64,000 nt of DNA from Chloroflexota bacterium. Lineage in GTDB: Bacteria; Chloroflexota; Dehalococcoidia; Tepidiformales; Tepidiformaceae. The first letter of the stretch is position 1. Every line of letters starts with the position of its first letter. The stretch spans positions 62,728 through 126,727 of the forward strand of contig JAPPAK010000003.1 of assembly GCA_026705605.1 (NCBI GenBank). The letters run 5' to 3'. This document shows, piece by piece, positions 50,147 to 57,865 of the stretch. The position numbers and the translations under genes were made by a program. Under the pieces are notes generated by a model. That model had not been told where the DNA came from and searched no databases. It saw nothing but the letters and a program-made list of their open reading frames with translations.

Positions 50147-50794
50147 ATGGCGTCGGTGCTGTGGCTGGACTTCGAGGGGGTCGCGGTGGAGGCGGGCCTC
50201 ACCGACGCGATCATCGCGGAGTTCGGCACGCATCCGCCCGCCGAGGGCGGCGATGGCTCGGAGCGGTCGCTGGCGGCGGAGATCGCGACGTTCGAAGCGC
50301 CCCGCGAGGAGGTGGAGTCGCGCGTGCGCGAGCTGGCGCGGCTGCGCGAGGGTTTCGAGGAGCTCGTGGGATGGGCGCAGTGGCACGGGTGGCTGCCGAT
50401 CGTGATCAGCACCGCTCCCGACGTGTGCGTCGAGACGGTGCTTGAGGACCCCGAATTCGATCGTGTCACTCGCCACTGCGGAAGGACACGACAGGTCTAC
50501 CGCTGGCGGTTGACGTACGCGAGCCCGCGGGGGGTAGAACTGGAAGAGGGATTCCTGCTCTCGTATGCGGCCGCGCTACGCGATGCAGGGGACCTGGTCG
50601 TGTACGTGGGCGAGCAGGTGGGAGGGGAGCAGGCGGCCGGGATGGCGTTCGCGAGCTGCACGGGCGGGGCGCTGCGGGAGGCGTTGGGCGAGGGCGAGCG
50701 AGCGCACGGGTTCACCACGCTGGACGACGTGCGAGAGGTACTGGAGCAGGAAGGGGAGGCGTGGAAGGCGGCCTTCGCCTCCGGGAGGGGCTAG
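50147..50794 (+). CDS. HAD-like hydrolase-fold protein
   Basis: 215 residues. The opening LWLDFEG resembles HAD motif I (DxDG), although the second Asp is replaced by Glu (DFEG). A later GWLPIVISTAPD resembles motif II (Ser/Thr), and GDLVVYVGEQVGGEQAAGMAF resembles the motif IV acidic region (GDxxxD). Similar proteins act on phosphoserine or other phosphates; activity is uncertain given the motif change. Start at 50147 from the leaderless -10 box, discarding the 12-codon extension. Confidence 0.68.
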   Translation: MASVLWLDFEGVAVEAGLTDAIIAEFGTHPPAEGGDGSERSLAAEIATFEAPREEVESRVRELARLREGFEELVGWAQWHGWLPIVISTAPDVCVETVLEDPEFDRVTRHCGRTRQVYRWRLTYASPRGVELEEGFLLSYAAALRDAGDLVVYVGEQVGGEQAAGMAFASCTGGALREALGEGERAHGFTTLDDVREVLEQEGEAWKAAFASGRG

Positions 50795-50810
50795 GGCCCG
50801 TTCTGCGCCG

Positions 50811-51386
50811 TTAGAGGTCGCAGGACATGATCACGAGGTCGCGCGCGGCGCCGTCTCGATCGATCACCCAGCCTTCCAGGGTGGCCTGGTAACGGAAGCC
50901 AAGGCGCTCGAACACCACCCGCGCGCCTTCCTGGTCGACCGTCATCTGGGCGCTCAGCTTGGTGACGCCGAGGGCAGGTGCGATCTGACGAATCTCGGCG
51001 GCGAGGAGGCCGCCCATGCCGGTCCCGCGGTAGTGGGAATCCACATTGATGCGGATCTCGCCGATGTGCCGGGTCCAGCGGGCAGGGCGGGTCCAGCGGG
51101 CCGGCTCCGTGTGTAGGCTGGAGTAGCCCACGATCTGCCCCTCAACGCGGGCGATGATGGTGAACGTGTCCCCGGTCGTCACCTCGGCCAGCCAGGCGTC
51201 GACGGTCGCGGGGGAAGTGATGTCTTCGCGCAGGAAGAGGAGGACCTCCTCATCGAGTTCCCTGGTGAACTCGAGCATGTCCTCGCGGTCGTCGTCTTCG
51301 AACGTGTGGAAGGTCGCGGGCGTCCCATCACGCAGCTCGACTTCCTTGGGATAGCGAGCGGTGATGTTGCGGATGGAAGAAGTCAT
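50811..51386 (-). CDS. GNAT-family N-acetyltransferase (paralogue 1)
   Basis: 191 residues. A GNAT fold with the acetyl-CoA motif Q/R-x-x-G-x-G/A in INVDSHYRGTGMGGLLAAEI and a conserved ARVVFERLGFRYQATLEGWVIDRDG tail. It is a close relative of the next gene upstream (SLHTEPARWTR, RGTG, VFERLGFRYQA common to both). A six-residue duplication PARWTR-PARWTR comes from an 18-bp tandem repeat. Substrate unknown. TATACT lies 9 nt before the ATG at 51386. Confidence 0.85.
   Translation of the reverse strand: MTSSIRNITARYPKEVELRDGTPATFHTFEDDDREDMLEFTRELDEEVLLFLREDITSPATVDAWLAEVTTGDTFTIIARVEGQIVGYSSLHTEPARWTRPARWTRHIGEIRINVDSHYRGTGMGGLLAAEIRQIAPALGVTKLSAQMTVDQEGARVVFERLGFRYQATLEGWVIDRDGAARDLVIMSCDL
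51070..51105 (-). repeat. 18-bp tandem duplication in GNAT paralogue 1
   Basis: Two adjacent 18-bp units, CGGGTCCAGCGGGC plus four bases, with two mismatches. They add a second PARWTR compared with the paralogue, which has one copy. In frame, so the gene stays intact. Confidence 0.75.
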
Positions 51387-51395
51387 GGCCCGCAC

Positions 51396-51401
51396 AGTAT
51401 A
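51396..51401 (-). promoter_or_regulatory. Candidate -10 box, GNAT paralogue 1
   Basis: TATACT, 9 nt before the ATG at 51386. Confidence 0.45.
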
Positions 51402-51472
51402 GATTCCCGCGTCACGGTCGGAGTCAGCCGACGGGAAACTAGCGGACTGAAGGACGCATACCGGGGTTTGCC

Positions 51473-52030
51473 CTAGATTTCGCGGGCCATGATGAGCAGG
51501 TCGAGGTCGCGGCCGTCGCGATCCATGACCCAGCCGGGCAGGATGGCCTGGTAGCGGAACCCGAGGCGCTCGAAGACGGTCCTCGCGGTGAGCTGGTCGA
51601 CGGGCATCTGCGCGCTCAGGGTGCGGACGCCGAAGGCGGGGGCAACGGCGCGAATCTCGCCGGCGAGGAGGCCACCGAGGCCCGTGCCGCGGTAATCGGG
51701 GTGCACGTTGAGGCGGATCTCGCCGACGTGCCGGGTCCAGCGGGCGGGCTCGGTATGCAGGCTCCCATAGCCGACGATGCGGTCCCCAACTTCTGCAATG
51801 ACGGTGAAGGTTTCGCCCTTCTCGACGTCGTCCAGCCACCCATCGACGACAGCGGGGGAGGTGATGTCCTCGCGGAGGAAGAGGAGATCGTCCTCTTCGA
51901 GCGCCCGTGCGAAGCCGATGAGGTGCTCGCGGTCGGCGGGCACGACCGGCCGGAACACCACCGCCGTGCTGTCGCGCAACAGATCGTTCGTGGGGTAGCG
52001 AAACGCGAGATCCTCGCGGCTGAGCGTCAT
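51473..52030 (-). CDS. GNAT-family N-acetyltransferase (paralogue 2)
   Basis: 185 residues, same architecture as paralogue 1, with RLNVHPDYRGTGLGGLLAGEIRAVAP as the acetyl-CoA loop and ARTVFERLGFRYQAILPGWV. Both share FLREDITSPA.VD.WL, pointing to a recent local duplication. It has its own upstream TAGAAT 9 nt before the ATG at 52030. Substrate unknown. Confidence 0.87.
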   Translation of the reverse strand: MTLSREDLAFRYPTNDLLRDSTAVVFRPVVPADREHLIGFARALEEDDLLFLREDITSPAVVDGWLDDVEKGETFTVIAEVGDRIVGYGSLHTEPARWTRHVGEIRLNVHPDYRGTGLGGLLAGEIRAVAPAFGVRTLSAQMPVDQLTARTVFERLGFRYQAILPGWVMDRDGRDLDLLIMAREI

Positions 52031-52039
52031 GGCTGGGGC

Positions 52040-52045
52040 ATTCTA
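52040..52045 (-). promoter_or_regulatory. Candidate -10 box, GNAT paralogue 2
   Basis: TAGAAT, 9 nt before the ATG at 52030. Confidence 0.45.
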
Positions 52046-52261
52046 GCCAGTCCCCATGCCTTCACAAGGGGGCTCGCTCACGCCGCGAACAAAGGCGTGG
52101 CACGTGGTGCGGGGAAGGGCGGGGTACTTCCGCAGGGAGGGGTCTTCGGCGGCCTGCTCGCACAGCCAGAAGCTCGAACCGCGGCCGCTGCGCACTATGC
52201 GCGCGTGCTCGCACAGGCTGCAGAGGCCTACGGCGGGATCGAAAGACGGGGGCTCGGTCAC
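52043..52261 (-). CDS. Small Cys-rich (zinc-ribbon-like) protein coupled to pheT
   Basis: 72 residues with GLCSLCEHARIVRSGRGSSFWLC, then a Cys in TTCHAFV and another near the C-terminus. The CxxC, C and C spacing suggests a small metal-binding ribbon, a recurrent type in this kind of genome. Its ATG overlaps the pheT stop (ATGA), so it is translated with pheT. Function unknown. Confidence 0.7.
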   Translation of the reverse strand: MTEPPSFDPAVGLCSLCEHARIVRSGRGSSFWLCEQAAEDPSLRKYPALPRTTCHAFVRGVSEPPCEGMGTG

Positions 52262-54672
52262 GCGCGGAGGGTAGCGTCAAGATCCTGATCGAGGCGGCGG
52301 AGCAAGCCCTGCTCGATACGCACGACGTCCTTCTCGCCGAGGGTGCGGTCGTCCGCGCGGAAGCGGACCGCCAGAGCAAGCGACTTCTGGCCGGCGGGCA
52401 CGCCCTCGCCGCGGTACTCGTCGAACACGTCGGCGGAGATGCGCACGCCGCGGGCACGGTGGGTGCGGATGACCTCAAGGAGGGCGGAGGCGGGCGTGTC
52501 GGCGGGGACGAGCAGGGCGAGGTCGCGGCGGGCCTCGGGGTAGCGGCTGGGCGGGGCGTAGTCGGGCCGCTCGGGGATGGCGCGGGTCAGGGGCTCGAAC
52601 CAGAGCTCGATCAGGAACACCGGCTCCTCGATATCGAAGGCGGCGGCCACATCCGGGTGCACCTGGGCGACGACGCCGACGGACTCGTCGCCGACGGAGA
52701 CGGTCGCGCTGTGGCCGGGAAGCATCGCGAAGTGCTCCTCGGCGGTGAACGCGCCTTCCACACCGAGATCGCCAAGCAGGGTCTCAACGGCGCCCTTGGC
52801 ATCGAAGAAGTCGAGGCGCTCGGGGCCGGGGCGCTCCCAGCGCTCCAGCCGCTGGCCACCGAGCACGGCGCAGAGCACGGGTCGCTCGTGTGGCAGGTCG
52901 GCCTCGGTGGGGAGGTACTCGACGCCGACTTCGAAGAAACGCATGGCGGCGTCCTCGTGGTGGCGGTTGCCAGCGTAGGCGCTGAGCAGCGAGCCGCGCA
53001 GGGAGGTTCGCAGGTAGGTGTGCTGGGAGGCCACGGGGTTCATCGCAGCCAGCGGCCCGGTGCGGTCCTCGTCGTTGGAGGGAACGACGCGCGACAGGAT
53101 CTCTTCGGAGGTGAGCGTGTAGCTCACGACCTCCTGGAAGCCGAGGCCGGCGGCGAGTTCGCGGGCCTGCTCGCGGACACGCTCCAGCGGTCGCGGCTGC
53201 GCCTCGGGAAGGGCGCCGCGAAGGACCGTAGTCGGGAGGTTCTCGTAGCCGTAGATGCGGATCAGCTCTTCGACGACATCGTCGGGAAGGGCGACATCCG
53301 GACGCCAGAAGGGTGGCGTGACCTCGAAGGCGTCACCGCGCTCGGCCACGTCGAAGCCGAGGGCTACGAGGATGCGGCGCACTTCGGCCGCCTCAATGGG
53401 AATGCCGAGGACCTGTTCGATGCGGGCGGCAGGGAGGGTGATACGTGGGCTCGGGAGCGGCGTGGGGAAGGCATCGACGAGGCCGGCGGCGGGGCGGCCG
53501 CCGGCAACCTGCTCCAGCAGGTGCAGGGCACGGTCCTGGGCGTAGGAGGCAAGGTCGGGGCCGATGCCCTTCTCGAACCGCAGGGAGGCCTCGCTCCGCA
53601 GCTTCAGCTGCGTGGAGGTGCGGCGGATGGCGCCGGGGTGGAAGTTGGCGACCTCGAGGAGGACCGTCTTCGTGGACTCGGAAACCTCACTGTTGCCGCC
53701 ACCCATGATGCCCGCGACCGCCACGGGGCCTTCGCCGTCGCAAATCATGAGCATGTCGGAGTCAAGGTCGCGCTCGATGTCGTCGAGCGTGGTCAGGGTC
53801 TCTCCGGGGCGGGCGCGACGGGGACGGATCTCGGCGCCGCGGACGAGGTCGTAGTCGAAGGCGTGGAGCGGCTGGCCGGTCTCAAGCATGACGTAGTTGG
53901 TGACGTCGACGACGTTGTTGATGGGCCGCATGCCCGCGCGGATGAGGCGCTGCTGCATCCAGGCCGGGGAAGGGCCCATCTCGATGCCCTCGATGATGCT
54001 GGCGGTGAAACGGCGACAGAGGTCGGGCGCCTCGATCGTGACGGAGACGAAGTCACTGGCGGGGCGTTCCGATTGGGAATAGGAACGGTCGGGTTCGCGA
54101 AGGGGCTGGCCGGTGACGGCGGCGACTTCGCGGGCGAATCCGAAGATGCCGAGGAGGTCGGCGCGATTCGCCCAGGTCGAGACATCGAAGACGACATCAC
54201 CGATGGCCTCGACGAGGGGGGCGCCGATGGCGCAGTCGCCGGGCAGCTCAAGGATGCCCTCGTGGTCATCGCTGAGGCCGAGCTCCTTCTCGCTAAGCAC
54301 CATGCCGGCCGAGTCGACGCCGCGGATGGCGCGCAGCTTCAGCTTCGAGAGCTTGCCGCTGTGGCCATCGATGAGCATCGCGCCCTCGGTAGCGAAGGCG
54401 ACCTTCTGCCCGGAGGCGACGTTGGGCGCCCCGCAGACAACGGTCTTCGGCCCGTCGCCGACGTTTACGGTCGCAAGCACGAGGCGGTCGGCGTTGGGGT
54501 GGGGGTCGACCGCGAGCACCTCGGCGACGCGCACGAGCTCGGGATCCCACTGCTCCCCGATGACCTCCCAGCCCTCGACCTCGGCGATGGCATCGGTCAC
54601 GCGCGTGGCGAACTCCGCGGGTGGGAGGTCGACATCGACGTAGTCGCGCAACCAGGAGAGCGGAAGTTTCAT
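52258..54672 (-). CDS. pheT: Phenylalanyl-tRNA synthetase beta subunit
   Basis: 804 residues. Domain order is typical: N-terminal tRNA-binding OB domain (VRVAEVLAVDPHPNADRLVLATVNVG), B3/B4 editing domain with NNVVDVTNYVMLETGQPLHAFD, B5 with DIERD, and C-terminal catalytic-like core plus FDX-ACB anticodon-binding domain (PPSRYPEARRDLALLVPAD). It pairs with PheS immediately upstream with a 4-bp gap. Confidence 0.95.
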   Translation of the reverse strand: MKLPLSWLRDYVDVDLPPAEFATRVTDAIAEVEGWEVIGEQWDPELVRVAEVLAVDPHPNADRLVLATVNVGDGPKTVVCGAPNVASGQKVAFATEGAMLIDGHSGKLSKLKLRAIRGVDSAGMVLSEKELGLSDDHEGILELPGDCAIGAPLVEAIGDVVFDVSTWANRADLLGIFGFAREVAAVTGQPLREPDRSYSQSERPASDFVSVTIEAPDLCRRFTASIIEGIEMGPSPAWMQQRLIRAGMRPINNVVDVTNYVMLETGQPLHAFDYDLVRGAEIRPRRARPGETLTTLDDIERDLDSDMLMICDGEGPVAVAGIMGGGNSEVSESTKTVLLEVANFHPGAIRRTSTQLKLRSEASLRFEKGIGPDLASYAQDRALHLLEQVAGGRPAAGLVDAFPTPLPSPRITLPAARIEQVLGIPIEAAEVRRILVALGFDVAERGDAFEVTPPFWRPDVALPDDVVEELIRIYGYENLPTTVLRGALPEAQPRPLERVREQARELAAGLGFQEVVSYTLTSEEILSRVVPSNDEDRTGPLAAMNPVASQHTYLRTSLRGSLLSAYAGNRHHEDAAMRFFEVGVEYLPTEADLPHERPVLCAVLGGQRLERWERPGPERLDFFDAKGAVETLLGDLGVEGAFTAEEHFAMLPGHSATVSVGDESVGVVAQVHPDVAAAFDIEEPVFLIELWFEPLTRAIPERPDYAPPSRYPEARRDLALLVPADTPASALLEVIRTHRARGVRISADVFDEYRGEGVPAGQKSLALAVRFRADDRTLGEKDVVRIEQGLLRRLDQDLDATLRA

Positions 54673-54676
54673 CGCG

Positions 54677-55732
54677 CTAGAACTGCCTCAGGAAGCGGAG
54701 GTCGTTCTGATAGAAGTGGCGGATGTCCTCGATGCCCCAGCGGAGCATGGCGACGCGCTCGATGCCGACGCCGAAGGCGAAGCCGGTGTAGCGCGAGGAG
54801 TCGTAGCCGGCGTTCTCGATGATCTCGGGGTGGACCATGCCGGCGCCGAGTACCTCGATCCAGCCGGTGTCCTGGCACGTGCGGCAGTCGCTGCCGGGTT
54901 CGGCACAGAGGAAGCAGTCGATAGCCATTTCGACGCCGGGTTCGACGAAGGGGAAGTAGCTGTGGTGGAAGATGATCCGGCGGTCCTCGCCAAAAAGCCG
55001 GCGGGCGAAGGCGTAGAGCGTGCCTTTCAGGTCGCTCATGCGGACGCCCTCATCGACGGCGAGCCCTTCGATCTGAGTCAGCATCCACTCGTGGCTGGCG
55101 TCGGTGGCCTCCTGGCGATAGCACTTGCCAGGAACGATGACTCGCACGGGCGGTTCGGTCTGCTCCATCACGCGGATCTGGTTCGGGGACGTGTGCGTGC
55201 GAAGCAGCATCTGCCGCTCGCCCTCGATGAGCGTGTCGATCCAGATCGTGTCCCACATGTCGCGGGCAGGGTGGTCGTCGGGAATGCGGACGGCGTCGAA
55301 GTTGTAGCGGGACCACTCGACCTCTGGCCCCTCGAAGACGCGGAAGCCCATCTCGGCGAAGGCGTCAATGCAATCGTTCATCGTCTGGGTGACGGGGTGG
55401 AGACGGCCGAGCGACTGCGGACGCCCGGGGAGGGTGACATCGAGGGCGGCGTCCGCGGAGAGGGCGGCGAGGGCATCAGCGCGGGCCGAGTCGCGGCGGG
55501 CCTCAAGCTCGCCTTCGAGTGTCGCCTTCAGCTCGTTGAGGGACTTGCCGAGAGCGGCCCGACTCTCGGGCGGAGCGTCCTTGAGGGCGCGCAGGCGGAG
55601 GGTCAGACGGCCGTCCTTGCGGCCCAGCCATTCGGCGCGCCAGGCCTCGCGCCCGGCCTCGCCATCGGCCTCCGTAAGCGCTTCCAGCGCCTCCGTGCGG
55701 AGCGCGTCAATCTCTGCCTCAATCGTGGACAT
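54677..55732 (-). CDS. pheS: Phenylalanyl-tRNA synthetase alpha subunit
   Basis: 351 residues. Class II motif 2 in PGKCYRQEATDASHEWMLTQIEGLAVDEG and motif 3 in GFAFGVGIERVAMLRWGIEDIR. The insertion with FLCAEPGSDCRTCQDTGW holds a four-Cys cluster that may bind zinc. Start 55732, MSTIEAEIDALRTEALEAL, since the earlier in-frame region is the divergent promoter area; TATAAT is 12 nt upstream. Forms an (alpha-beta)2 enzyme with PheT. Confidence 0.95.
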   Translation of the reverse strand: MSTIEAEIDALRTEALEALTEADGEAGREAWRAEWLGRKDGRLTLRLRALKDAPPESRAALGKSLNELKATLEGELEARRDSARADALAALSADAALDVTLPGRPQSLGRLHPVTQTMNDCIDAFAEMGFRVFEGPEVEWSRYNFDAVRIPDDHPARDMWDTIWIDTLIEGERQMLLRTHTSPNQIRVMEQTEPPVRVIVPGKCYRQEATDASHEWMLTQIEGLAVDEGVRMSDLKGTLYAFARRLFGEDRRIIFHHSYFPFVEPGVEMAIDCFLCAEPGSDCRTCQDTGWIEVLGAGMVHPEIIENAGYDSSRYTGFAFGVGIERVAMLRWGIEDIRHFYQNDLRFLRQF

Positions 55733-55744
55733 GGGCTGAGTGAA

Positions 55745-55750
55745 ATTATA
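55745..55750 (-). promoter_or_regulatory. Candidate -10 box, pheS-pheT
   Basis: TATAAT on the minus strand ends 12 nt before the ATG at 55732; a consensus -10 without a convincing -35. Confidence 0.55.
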
Positions 55751-55937
55751 GGTAGGGCTCCGTGACAGGCGAGCGGAGAGGAGCCAATCCCCGAAGGCAA
55801 AGGCGCGGTGAAGGGCGAGCGGCGTCTTTACCTTGCGCGTCTGGCGCCCACACGGGGCCGCCCTAGACTGCGGCGCAAGGGGATTCGACGGCGCGGCCGG
55901 CTTCCGGTCGCCATTTGCCAGCCAGGGGACGAAAATA

Positions 55938-57815
55938 GTGACGAGCATGCTGCGACGACTGGTACATCAATCACAGGCCTTCTGGCCGGGAGCCCTTGCG
56001 GGGCTCGTCGCAATCGCGCTGGGGCTGGCTGTTGCCGAGCTGGCAGCGCGGCTCGTGGACGGGGCGTCCCTGATCGTCGCGATCGGCAATATCGTCATCG
56101 ACAACTCGCCCGAGCAGGTCACCAAGTGGGCGATCGACACCTTCGGCACGAAGGACAAGCCGCTGCTCATCGCCGGCATTACGGTCGTCACGCTGCTGGT
56201 GGGGACGGGTGCGGGCGTGCTCTCGATGCGTCTGCGCGCAGCCGGCCCTGCCGTGTTCGCGGTCCTCTGCGTCGTGGGGGGGCTGGCGGCGGCGGACGAT
56301 CCGCTGACCTCAGCCGCAGACGCGGCAATCACGGCCGCTGCCGCCGGAATCGTGGCGGCGGGCACGCTGCTGGCGCTGCTGCTGACGGCGCCGGGCGCCC
56401 GGCAGCCAGCGGCCGGCGACTCCGACGACGTGGTCAGGTCGCCGGAACGAAGGCGGTTCCTGTACCTGGCGGGCGGAGGACTGGCAGTGGCGGCGATCGC
56501 GGTGCCGCTGGTGCGGCGATTCATCGACACGGGTGTCGACGTGGACGCGCAGCGGGCATCGATCGCCGACAGGCTGCGCAGCTCCTCGCGGGCGACGCGG
56601 GCCGCGGCTACTGAGACGGCCACGCCGGAGGCGACCGCGACACCATCAGCTACGCCAGAGCCGACCGCGGCGGCCACAGCGACGTCCACACCGGAGGCGA
56701 CTGCGGAGGCAACGGCCACCGCGACAGAGGCGCCATCAGCAACGGAGACACCGGCTGCCGACTCGACACCAACGGACGCAACGCCGGAGGCGACGCCCGA
56801 GGCGACCCCGGAGCCAACACCCGAACCGACGCCAGAGCCCACGCCCGAACCGACACCCGAGCCCACGGCGGTCGTGCGGGCAGGCCCAGAGACGGTCCCG
56901 GGCATCTCCCCCCTGGTCACGCCGAACAACCGCTTTTACAAAATCGACACGGAACTCGCAGTGCCGCGGATCGACAGCACCAAGTGGAGCTTGAAGGTCA
57001 CTGGAATGGTCGACCGCGAGCTGGATTTGTCGTTCGACGACCTCCTCGACCGAAGTCTCCAGGAGGAGTCGGTGACGCTTGCCTGCGTTTCCAACCATGT
57101 GGGAGGCAACCTCGTCGGGAACGCGTACTGGCTGGGCGTGCCGCTCCCCGATCTCCTGCGCGAGGCGGGTATCAAGGACGGCGCTACACAGATAGTCGGC
57201 CGTGCGCTCGGGGGCTTTACGGTCGGCATCCCCACGGATGTCGCGATGGACGGGCGCAAGTCGATGGTCGTCATCGGAATGAACGGCGAGCCCCTTCCGG
57301 CGAAGCACGGGTTCCCGGCACGCCTGATCATCCCGGGGCTGTACGGCTACGTTTCGGCGACGAAGTGGCTGGAGGAGATCGAGCTGGCGGAGTGGGACAG
57401 CTACGACGCGTACTGGGTCGGGCGGCGAGGGTGGTCGAAGCAGGGGCCGATCAAGCTTCAGTCGCGGATCGACGTGCCCTTCAACGAGCAGGAAGTGCCG
57501 CCCGGCAACGTCCGGGTGGCGGGCGTCGCCTGGGGCGGTCTGAAGGGTGTGAGCAACGTCCAGGTTCGGGCGATCAGGCGGAATGGGGACGCACAGCCGG
57601 GTGAAGGCGAGTGGATGGACGGCATCCTTGGGGAGGAGCTCTCGGATAGCAGCTGGCGCCAGTGGGTAGTCGACTGGCCGGCCACCGAGGGCAACTTCGA
57701 TGTCCAGGTGCGCGCGTTCGATCGCAGCGGCAACGTGCAGACGGACGAGCAGCGTCCACCGAAGCCCGACGGGGCCACGGGACACCACACCATCCGCATA
57801 AACGTCGAGGTCTAG
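55938..57815 (+). CDS. Membrane-bound sulfite-oxidase-fold molybdopterin protein
   Basis: 625 residues. GTG at 55938 is chosen because AGGGGA lies 8 nt before it; the ATG three codons on is too far. There are about four N-terminal transmembrane helices (residues 13-37, 74-95, 98-118 and 128-155) and a further one (about 178-198), then a long Thr/Pro/Glu/Ala linker, and the YedY-type molybdopterin domain with the likely Mo-ligand Cys383 in TLACVSNHVGG, followed by GPIKLQSRIDVPF and a C-terminal Ig-like dimerisation part (VQVRAFDRSGNVQTDEQRPP). Extracytoplasmic domain likely. Precedes the thioredoxin/NHL lipoprotein gene by 50 bp. Confidence 0.85.
   Translation: MTSMLRRLVHQSQAFWPGALAGLVAIALGLAVAELAARLVDGASLIVAIGNIVIDNSPEQVTKWAIDTFGTKDKPLLIAGITVVTLLVGTGAGVLSMRLRAAGPAVFAVLCVVGGLAAADDPLTSAADAAITAAAAGIVAAGTLLALLLTAPGARQPAAGDSDDVVRSPERRRFLYLAGGGLAVAAIAVPLVRRFIDTGVDVDAQRASIADRLRSSSRATRAAATETATPEATATPSATPEPTAAATATSTPEATAEATATATEAPSATETPAADSTPTDATPEATPEATPEPTPEPTPEPTPEPTPEPTAVVRAGPETVPGISPLVTPNNRFYKIDTELAVPRIDSTKWSLKVTGMVDRELDLSFDDLLDRSLQEESVTLACVSNHVGGNLVGNAYWLGVPLPDLLREAGIKDGATQIVGRALGGFTVGIPTDVAMDGRKSMVVIGMNGEPLPAKHGFPARLIIPGLYGYVSATKWLEEIELAEWDSYDAYWVGRRGWSKQGPIKLQSRIDVPFNEQEVPPGNVRVAGVAWGGLKGVSNVQVRAIRRNGDAQPGEGEWMDGILGEELSDSSWRQWVVDWPATEGNFDVQVRAFDRSGNVQTDEQRPPKPDGATGHHTIRINVEV
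56781..56867 (+). repeat. In-gene T-P-E-P / T-P-E-A tandem repeat (linker)
   Basis: Repeated 12-bp units encoding Pro-Glu-Ala/Pro-Thr in the linker between membrane and catalytic parts. Codons vary between units, so it is protein-level selection rather than a recent DNA expansion. Confidence 0.75.
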
Positions 57816-57865
57816 ACGAACCCTGAAGTTGTTAGGAGCCGTTCGCCGTGGGCAGGGGGCGTGAG

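Noticed and set aside
56560..56870. Repeats with 12-bp periodicity considered as a CRISPR-like or satellite array
   Set aside because: They encode the Thr/Pro/Glu/Ala linker in frame with codon variation; no spacers of constant length.
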